From contig NZGX01000082.1 in assembly GCA_002691085.1 (NCBI GenBank), positions 9,878 through 21,952 of the forward strand: a DNA stretch of 12,075 bases, read 5' to 3'. Source of the DNA: Rhodospirillaceae bacterium. Lineage in GTDB: Bacteria > Pseudomonadota > Alphaproteobacteria > Rhodospirillales > Rhodospirillaceae. Below the pieces are notes generated by a model that was not told the DNA's origin, did not search any database, and saw only the letters and a list, made by a program, of their open reading frames with translations. This document shows, piece by piece, positions 7,070 through 12,075 of the stretch. Each line of letters begins with the position of its first letter. Within the stretch, counting starts at the first letter, position 1. The position numbers and the translations under genes were made by a program.

Positions 7070-8152
7070 TTATTTTGGTTTTATTGCAGTGATAGTTTGT
7101 AAAAACATATTTGAATTTTTTGGTCCCGGCTCTAATATAAAACCAGCATTAGTTAAAACCTCCTTGAAGTCTAAGTAAACAAAACCCGGGGAATAGGGTT
7201 CACAATTATTTATAGAATCATAGTCTATCATCCACCTTTGTGAAGCAGGCATTTTTTCACTCGCACTTGGAAATTCATAAATACAAAAAGTTCCTCCTGG
7301 GCGAACTATTCTATAAATTTCATCTACTGTTTTCTTGATTACCTCCACAGGAATTTCATGAAATAAAATATATGATAAAACTATATCAAAGCTATTATCA
7401 TTAAATTTAGTATCTTCTGAGAGGCCTTGTTTGAAATATACGTCTTTTTTAAGCTTCATAGCTCTCCAATTTGCATATTTTAGAAGCGGTTCACCAACGT
7501 CAAGTCCGATTACTTTTGCATCAGGAAATTTATCTTTTAAAAGTATGGTTGCCTGTCCAATACTGCATCCTATATCCAAAACATTATTGATTTTCTGGTC
7601 CTTTGGTAAAGTTAATGTTTCACAGATTTCAGCATGGACTTCATCATTGTCATTTGTCCCTGCATAAAAAACTTTTGTACCATAATGATAAACAATACCT
7701 CCTAATGGATCGTCAGTATAACCTCCAGGTTGTAAATGAATTTCTTCACGCGCATATTCAGGTACCTTAAAGTCCTTATCTATCGTTAATTTTGAGTTAG
7801 GAGAATTAGCAGCTTCTTCCATTAGAGATAAGATCTTATCTTTTAGGGGGGAAAATGACTCTCTGGTTCTTCGCCACATCATTTCCTGATGAGATCTCAT
7901 AAACCTTTGCCAAGTTGCTGCAAAAGGAATTTTATTTATTATTTTTTTTATTTCTTTAATGGGAGTTTTATGGTCTATCTTACCTAATTCATTTGAAATC
8001 TTTTTATCAGCTTGTTGAGCGACTAATGGATAATTCCTGTATCCGGCAATATCTCTAAAAGTTTCTACAAAATCTAAGTAGCTTTCATCTGCAAGTTTTG
8101 ATGGAACTGGGTCTTTTGAGTTAAGGATAGATTTAATTCTTATATTATTCAT
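7070..8152 (-). CDS. Class I SAM-dependent methyltransferase with a large N-terminal region
   Basis: Residues ~185-300 are a Rossmann methyltransferase. Motif I is VLDIGCSIGQ (191-200), the acidic end of strand 2 is GLDVGEP (216-222), the motif II region is NSFDIVLSYILFHEIP (253-268), and motif III is RIVRPGG (281-287). The first ~180 residues form a separate region with WQRFMRSHQEMMWRR (81-95), a REEIHLQPGGYTDDPLGG segment and YHYGTKVFYAG just before the catalytic fold. This may bind substrate or a partner. The methyl acceptor is unknown. The start codon overlaps the stop of the preceding 112-aa gene by 8 bp (ATGAATAA), so the two are probably translated together. From memory, unverified, similar long methyltransferases preceded by a short helical ORF occur in other bacteria. 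Confidence 0.88.
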   Translation of the reverse strand: MNNIRIKSILNSKDPVPSKLADESYLDFVETFRDIAGYRNYPLVAQQADKKISNELGKIDHKTPIKEIKKIINKIPFAATWQRFMRSHQEMMWRRTRESFSPLKDKILSLMEEAANSPNSKLTIDKDFKVPEYAREEIHLQPGGYTDDPLGGIVYHYGTKVFYAGTNDNDEVHAEICETLTLPKDQKINNVLDIGCSIGQATILLKDKFPDAKVIGLDVGEPLLKYANWRAMKLKKDVYFKQGLSEDTKFNDNSFDIVLSYILFHEIPVEVIKKTVDEIYRIVRPGGTFCIYEFPSASEKMPASQRWMIDYDSINNCEPYSPGFVYLDFKEVLTNAGFILEPGPKNSNMFLQTITAIKPK

Positions 8153-8483
8153 TTGTCTTCATCTCATCATTTAGATTATTAGGCCTGCGAGAAAAACTTT
8201 TAAAAACATTTGCAACTAATGCTTCTCTTTCTTTTTTTCTTTTATCGATATCTTCAGGAGTTGGCTCATAATTTTCTATAAGGAGATCTAAATCTTCTTT
8301 ATCTTTGATTACAGACTGAAGGACTTTCTCTAGAACCATAGATCTATCTTTATATGTCCATACCGCAGCTGTTAATTCAACTAATGATTCTATGATATTG
8401 TCAAAAACAACATTATCAAAAAACTGTTTTCCCGAGCTATTAATTTCCTTGCCAACTAAATCAGAAACTTCTTTTTTATCCAT
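8145..8483 (-). CDS. Conserved-looking 112-aa helical protein of unknown function, coupled to the methyltransferase
   Basis: I do not recognise a named domain. The protein is acidic and Lys/Glu-rich and probably all helical: one amphipathic helix runs around NIIESLVELTAAVWTYKDRSMVLEKVLQ (29-56), a polar turn follows at ENYEPTPEDIDKRK, and a C-terminal helix contains EREALVANVFKSF. It has no signal peptide or membrane segment. It overlaps the methyltransferase start by 8 bp, which usually means co-translation and often complex formation, so a small partner subunit or activator is the most economical guess. The ATG at 8483 has a weak AGGT site at 8488-8491. It begins 39 bp after thiC ends, the largest gap in the array. 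Confidence 0.75.
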   Translation of the reverse strand: MDKKEVSDLVGKEINSSGKQFFDNVVFDNIIESLVELTAAVWTYKDRSMVLEKVLQSVIKDKEDLDLLIENYEPTPEDIDKRKKEREALVANVFKSFSRRPNNLNDEMKTNE

Positions 8484-8522
8484 ATTAACCTATCTAATTG
8501 AGTAAGGTTTTATAAACGAAAT

Positions 8523-10316
8523 TTATTCCTTGTTCACGTAAAGATCACCAGAGGTTCTATATTTCTGAGCCATTTCCTCCATACCTTTTTTAGCTTCATC
8601 GCGTATGTCCTGAGAAATTTTCATAGAACAAAACTTTGGACCACACATTGAACAAAAATGAGCAACTTTATGAGCTTCTTTTGGCAGTGTTTGGTCATGG
8701 AATAATTTTGCAGTTTCAGGATCAAGAGATAGATTAAACTGATCTTCCCACCTGAACTCAAATCTTGCTCTAGATAGGGCGTCATCTCTCTCCTTGGATG
8801 CTGGATGACCTTTAGCAAGGTCAGCAGCATGAGCAGCTATTTTGTATGTTATAACTCCAGTTTTTACATCTTCTCTATTTGGCAGACCCAGATGTTCTTT
8901 TGGTGTTACATAACAAAGCATAGCTGTTCCAAACCATCCAATCATTGCTGCACCAATTCCCGAAGTTATATGATCATACCCAGGTGCAATATCAGTTGTT
9001 AGAGGACCTAATGTATAAAATGGTGCTTCACCACATTCATTTAGTTGCTTTTCCATATTAACTTTTATTTTATGCATTGGTACGTGACCAGGTCCCTCAA
9101 TCATAACCTGACAATCATGTTTCCAAGCAACTTTAGTTAGCTCTCCTAAAGTTTCCAGTTCCGCAAATTGAGCTTTATCATTTGCGTCAGCAATTGAGCC
9201 AGGTCTGAGACCATCTCCAAGAGAAAAACTAATGTCATAGCTTTTACAAATCTCACATATTTCTTCAAATTTTTCATAAAGGAAAGATTCTTTATGGTGA
9301 GCTAAACACCATTTAGCCATTATGGAACCACCTCTAGAAACTATTCCTGTAACACGCTCTGCTGTCAGTGGAATGTAGGGTAAACGAACACCCGAGTGTA
9401 TAGTAAAATAATCAACACCTTGTTCAGCTTGTTCAATTAAAGTTTCTTTATATATTTCCCAGGTTAATTCCTCTGCAATACCTCCAACTTTTTCTAGTGC
9501 TTGGTAAATTGGAACTGTTCCGATAGGGACTGGACTGTTACGGATAATCCATTCTCTTATATTATGAATATTCTTACCAGTTGAGAGATCCATTACTGTA
9601 TCGGCACCCCAGCGTGTAGACCAAACCATTTTATCAACTTCTTCATCCATTGAAGAGGTTACGGCAGAATTTCCTATGTTGGCATTTATTTTAACAAGAA
9701 AATTTCTACCAATTATCATTGGTTCTGACTCTGGGTGATTGATATTTGATGGAATAATTGCTCTACCAAGTGCCACTTCTTGTCTTACAAACTCAGGTGT
9801 TACATGAAGAGGAATTTCTGCTCCCCAGTCTTCACCATCTTTTACAAAATTTTCTCTTACACTTTCTCTTCCAAGATTTTCTCTTATGGCTATAAATTCC
9901 ATTTCCGGTGTAATAATACCTGCTCTTGCATAGGCAAGTTGTGTAACAACTTTACCTTTCTTTGCTCGGAAAGGTTGATGAGAAACTGGAAAATCAGGAA
10001 CTGCATTTTTTGAATTTGGTTTAAAATTTTTATGTTGTGTTAGGCCTTCGTATTGTTCAACATCATTTCTGTTTTTTATCCAGCTTTCTCTTAATCTAGG
10101 AAGACCTTTTTGGATGTCAATTGTAACATTATCATCTGTATATGGTCCTGAAGCATCATAGACATTAACGGGCTTTTCTCCAGAGCTTGGATGGAGAGAA
10201 ATTTCTCTTAAAGGAACACTGATATCTTTATGAATTTTCCCTTTTTTATAAATCTTTTTTGAGGCAGGCAAGGGACCTCTAGTTACAGAAATTTCTGAGG
10301 GTTTAACAAAATTCAT
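8523..10316 (-). CDS. thiC: Phosphomethylpyrimidine synthase ThiC
   Basis: ThiC is a cytoplasmic radical-SAM enzyme that rearranges 5-aminoimidazole ribotide into hydroxymethylpyrimidine phosphate, the pyrimidine half of thiamine. The 597-aa sequence is collinear with E. coli ThiC (631 aa) apart from a shorter N-terminus. Landmarks are PVNVYDASGPYTD, TPEMEFIAIREN, NANIGNSAVTSS (211-222), STRWGADTVMDLSTG and SRGGSIMAKWC (327-337). His411 in EGPGHVPM and His475 in KEHLGLP are the probable metal ligands. The C-terminal CSMCGPKFC puts the [4Fe-4S] cysteines at 555, 558 and 563. The ATG at 10316 is supported by AAAGGA at 10322-10327. It lies 32 bp after the FAD oxidoreductase gene. No TPP riboswitch fits in that gap and none is visible before the upstream gene. 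No other thiamine gene is in the window. Confidence 0.98.
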   Translation of the reverse strand: MNFVKPSEISVTRGPLPASKKIYKKGKIHKDISVPLREISLHPSSGEKPVNVYDASGPYTDDNVTIDIQKGLPRLRESWIKNRNDVEQYEGLTQHKNFKPNSKNAVPDFPVSHQPFRAKKGKVVTQLAYARAGIITPEMEFIAIRENLGRESVRENFVKDGEDWGAEIPLHVTPEFVRQEVALGRAIIPSNINHPESEPMIIGRNFLVKINANIGNSAVTSSMDEEVDKMVWSTRWGADTVMDLSTGKNIHNIREWIIRNSPVPIGTVPIYQALEKVGGIAEELTWEIYKETLIEQAEQGVDYFTIHSGVRLPYIPLTAERVTGIVSRGGSIMAKWCLAHHKESFLYEKFEEICEICKSYDISFSLGDGLRPGSIADANDKAQFAELETLGELTKVAWKHDCQVMIEGPGHVPMHKIKVNMEKQLNECGEAPFYTLGPLTTDIAPGYDHITSGIGAAMIGWFGTAMLCYVTPKEHLGLPNREDVKTGVITYKIAAHAADLAKGHPASKERDDALSRARFEFRWEDQFNLSLDPETAKLFHDQTLPKEAHKVAHFCSMCGPKFCSMKISQDIRDEAKKGMEEMAQKYRTSGDLYVNKE

Positions 10317-10348
10317 AGCAATCCTTTAAAATTTATAAACATGATTAT

Positions 10349-11914
10349 TTATATGGAAAATTGCAGTATTTTTTGACCAAGTAATTTTCCAAATGTTAGA
10401 GCTGGTGTTACTAGCATACCTCCGCAGAGAGAACGACCACAAAAGGCTCCTGTACCAAGAAGTTCGCCAGCTGCGTATAGGCCTTTAATTACCGTTCCAT
10501 CCTGTCTAATAACTTGGAGGTCTTTGTTTACAGCTAATCCACCATACGTTGTAAGACACCAGCTTTGTAATTTTACAGCATAAAAAGGGCCCTCAGCAAT
10601 TGGAAGGGGCATATACGTTCTTCCCAATTTATCTTTTCCAGTCTTTTGAGCTAAATTATACTCAGAAACGGTTGAAATAAAGTTTCCTTTATTAATACCA
10701 GCTGCTTCAGCAAGTCCCTCGAGAGTATCTGATTTAAAATATTTTGGATAACCTTGATCAAAGGCTTCTTTGGTATCTTCCTTAGTGATTTTACCAGTTC
10801 CAAATGTTCCTGAAATAAGAGGGGGGGCCTCATCAAAAATTTTCTGATCGAAAACAGCCCAACAGGACTCTTCTGGGCAGTCTCGGAGAGCATGCTCATA
10901 TACATCATGACTTGGAACATCTTCCTGAAGAAACCTTTTACCATCAACATCTACTAAAATTTCCCAAGGAGGTCTATCTAGAGGAAAGTGCCTTGCAGTT
11001 GCTACCATTGGGGCAGGGTAGTCATCATTGGCAAGAATAGCCCCAAATATAGGAAGATGATGCTCACCATAACGAACATATCCTCCAGCTTCAGTTCCCA
11101 GTGTAATTCCTGCCCCTTGGCTGTATGGGTACGATACATCTGAGTAATCTAATGCACCTTCAATTTCCAGAAACATCTCAGAATTGGATGCATAGCCTCC
11201 GCAGGTCAATACCACATTGTCAGAATAGAAACTTTGTTCCTTACCATCAATATCAATAGTTTCAATACCTTCTACATCTTTATTAATTTTCTGTATTAAC
11301 TTTGTAACCTCAGTATTTAACTTAATTGTAACCATCTTTGAGTCGATATGAGGTTTAATTTGTTCCTCTAAAACTTTTAGGATAGACATGCCTCCTTTTG
11401 GGCCCCAGGCATATCGAGCATTGCTATATGGCTCATGAGTTGTTCCAGTAACTGGGTGGCCTTCTTTGACCTTAAATCCATTATCAGTAAGCCAGTCAAA
11501 TGTTTCTCCGGCATTAAATGTTGCAAGTTTAACGATATCTTTGTCGGCTGTACCTTTACTAATCCTCATAATATCATCATAGTGAGACTGAGGAGAGTCC
11601 TCTATACCTTTGTTTTTTTGTAATTTTGTTCCAGCAGCTGCCATTTGTCCAGATGATAGAAAAAGAGTTCCGCCAATGGCCGATGCTGCCTCAATTATAA
11701 GAACCTTCGCCCCTCTTTCAGCTGCAAATATTGCTGCAGGTAACCCTGAATTACCCCCTCCAACGACAATTAGGTCCCATTTATTATTTGATGATTTGTT
11801 CTCAGCACATGCTCCTAAGCTAACTGCTGCTGCAGAAACCCCTGCTGTTGCTAAGAATTTTCTTTTTGTTATTTTTTTTGAAATTGGATTTAGTAATCTA
11901 AGAAATTTATTCAT
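10349..11914 (-). CDS. FAD-dependent oxidoreductase, fumarate reductase/ketosteroid dehydrogenase superfamily, probable exported lipoprotein
   Basis: The 521-aa flavoprotein has an N-terminal export signal: a basic stretch with T-K-R-K-F-L (16-21), a near match to the twin-arginine motif with KR in place of RR, an Ala-rich hydrophobic segment, and lipobox L-G-A-C with Cys36. It is probably a lipid-anchored protein beyond the inner membrane. FAD binding is shown by DLIVVGGGNSG (47-57), a Glu ending strand 2 (IIEAASAIGG) and the C-terminal GLYAAGELLG (479-488). The mid-protein VDVDGKRFLQED matches the superfamily capping region. At SWCLTTYGGLAVN (451-463) it lacks the His-Thr pair typical of fumarate reductases and looks more like ketosteroid/tricarballylate dehydrogenases, so fumarate is unlikely. 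The substrate is unknown. The ATG at 11914 has GGAG 8 bases upstream. It is the first gene of the array. Confidence 0.88.
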   Translation of the reverse strand: MNKFLRLLNPISKKITKRKFLATAGVSAAAVSLGACAENKSSNNKWDLIVVGGGNSGLPAAIFAAERGAKVLIIEAASAIGGTLFLSSGQMAAAGTKLQKNKGIEDSPQSHYDDIMRISKGTADKDIVKLATFNAGETFDWLTDNGFKVKEGHPVTGTTHEPYSNARYAWGPKGGMSILKVLEEQIKPHIDSKMVTIKLNTEVTKLIQKINKDVEGIETIDIDGKEQSFYSDNVVLTCGGYASNSEMFLEIEGALDYSDVSYPYSQGAGITLGTEAGGYVRYGEHHLPIFGAILANDDYPAPMVATARHFPLDRPPWEILVDVDGKRFLQEDVPSHDVYEHALRDCPEESCWAVFDQKIFDEAPPLISGTFGTGKITKEDTKEAFDQGYPKYFKSDTLEGLAEAAGINKGNFISTVSEYNLAQKTGKDKLGRTYMPLPIAEGPFYAVKLQSWCLTTYGGLAVNKDLQVIRQDGTVIKGLYAAGELLGTGAFCGRSLCGGMLVTPALTFGKLLGQKILQFSI

Positions 11915-11922
11915 TGCTATTT

Positions 11923-11947
11923 CTCCAAACCGAAAGAGTTATTGGAG
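11923..11947 (-). repeat. Inverted repeat covering the ribosome site of the array's first gene
   Basis: On the minus strand CTCCAA (11947-11942) and TTGGAG (11928-11923) are perfect 6-bp complements separated by 13 bases. Two or three inner pairs (AC with GU plus a neighbour) could extend the hairpin. The right arm contains the GGAG Shine-Dalgarno, 8 bases before the ATG at 11914, so folding would hide the ribosome site. A regulatory role is inference; a 6-bp match can arise by chance. Confidence 0.4.
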
Positions 11948-11951
11948 CTAT

Positions 11952-11980
11952 ATTAGCCTAGTTATTTAATAAAATGTAAA
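11952..11980 (-). promoter_or_regulatory. Possible sigma70-type promoter for the minus-strand array
   Basis: Minus-strand TTTACA (11980-11975) is followed after 17 bases by GCTAAT (11957-11952), or after 19 bases by TAATAT. The matches to the -35 and -10 consensus are 5/6 and 4/6. It is in the only sizeable gap upstream of the array, but such matches are common in AT-rich DNA. If used, transcription would start within the left arm of the inverted repeat, weakening that hairpin. Confidence 0.25.
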
Positions 11981-11997
11981 AATAAAATCGATATAAT

Positions 11998-12075
11998 TCA
12001 TTCTTCGGTTAAGTCAGGCATTTTCATCGCATTTGCCATTAATATTGATAAACAGAGGCAAAAGATACACAAATA
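11998..12075 (-). CDS. Possible C-terminal tail of an upstream membrane protein (partial)
   Basis: One minus-strand frame is open from the right edge to TGA at 12000-11998, giving 26 codons before the stop minus one. It reads as a hydrophobic stretch (YLCIFCLCLSILMANA) followed by a charged tail (MKMPDLTEE), as at the end of an integral membrane protein. It would be the gene before the FAD oxidoreductase, separated by 83 bp. The fragment is too short to assign a family, and a chance open frame is possible. Confidence 0.35.
   Translation of the reverse strand, partial: YLCIFCLCLSILMANAMKMPDLTEE

Noticed and set aside
8805..10013. Plus-strand ORFs opposite thiC (8805-9002 and 9780-10013)
   Set aside because: They are antisense shadows of a highly conserved gene, with no domain or ribosome-site support.
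11435..11969. Plus-strand ORFs of 62 and 119 codons opposite the FAD oxidoreductase
   Set aside because: They lie antisense to a clear FAD-binding protein; their sequences look like back-translation of its Ala/Gly-rich signal and Rossmann region.
11915..12075. TPP riboswitch upstream of the array's first gene
   Set aside because: No CTGAGA, ACCTGA or conserved P1/P5 elements were found on the minus strand; most of the right part may be the tail of another gene.

Overview
The window is AT-rich (by eye roughly one third G+C) and very compact. Its proteins are rich in Lys, Asn and Ile, and Shine-Dalgarno sites are recognisable before several genes. ThiC is close to the enterobacterial form, and PhyH, VOC and paraoxonase families appear together. 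This suggests a low-GC, probably marine or planktonic proteobacterium with a streamlined genome. That placement is inference; no rRNA or other phylogenetic marker is present.

Layout. On the plus strand, 1-1923 holds the 3' part of a VOC/glyoxalase-fold protein, a 56-codon candidate membrane microprotein (674-844) and a membrane-anchored paraoxonase-like lactonase/arylesterase. From 11914 down to 1943 the minus strand carries nine genes with junctions between an 8-bp overlap and a 39-bp gap. In transcription order these are: a lipoprotein-type FAD oxidoreductase of the fumarate-reductase/ketosteroid-dehydrogenase superfamily, thiC, a 112-residue helical protein of unknown function, a SAM-dependent methyltransferase, an FAD-linked (PCMH-type) oxidase with an unusual N-terminal extension, a salicylate-hydroxylase-like FAD monooxygenase, a PhyH-family Fe(II)/2-oxoglutarate dioxygenase, an eight-cysteine 60-residue zinc-ribbon-like protein, and an alpha/beta hydrolase. 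At the right edge, 26 minus-strand codons look like the C-terminal tail of a further upstream membrane protein.

How the genes may work together. Apart from thiC, the minus-strand enzymes form a set of redox, methylation and hydrolysis functions: two flavin oxidases/dehydrogenases, a flavin hydroxylase, a non-heme iron hydroxylase, a methyltransferase and a serine hydrolase. The divergent block to the left adds a likely lactonase and a VOC protein. This looks like a pathway for modifying or degrading a cyclic (aromatic, terpenoid or lactone-forming) small molecule, but the sequence does not identify the substrate. thiC has no visible TPP riboswitch either directly upstream or upstream of the preceding gene. 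No tRNA, rRNA, CRISPR array, insertion sequence or phage gene was seen, and no gap between genes exceeds 300 bases.
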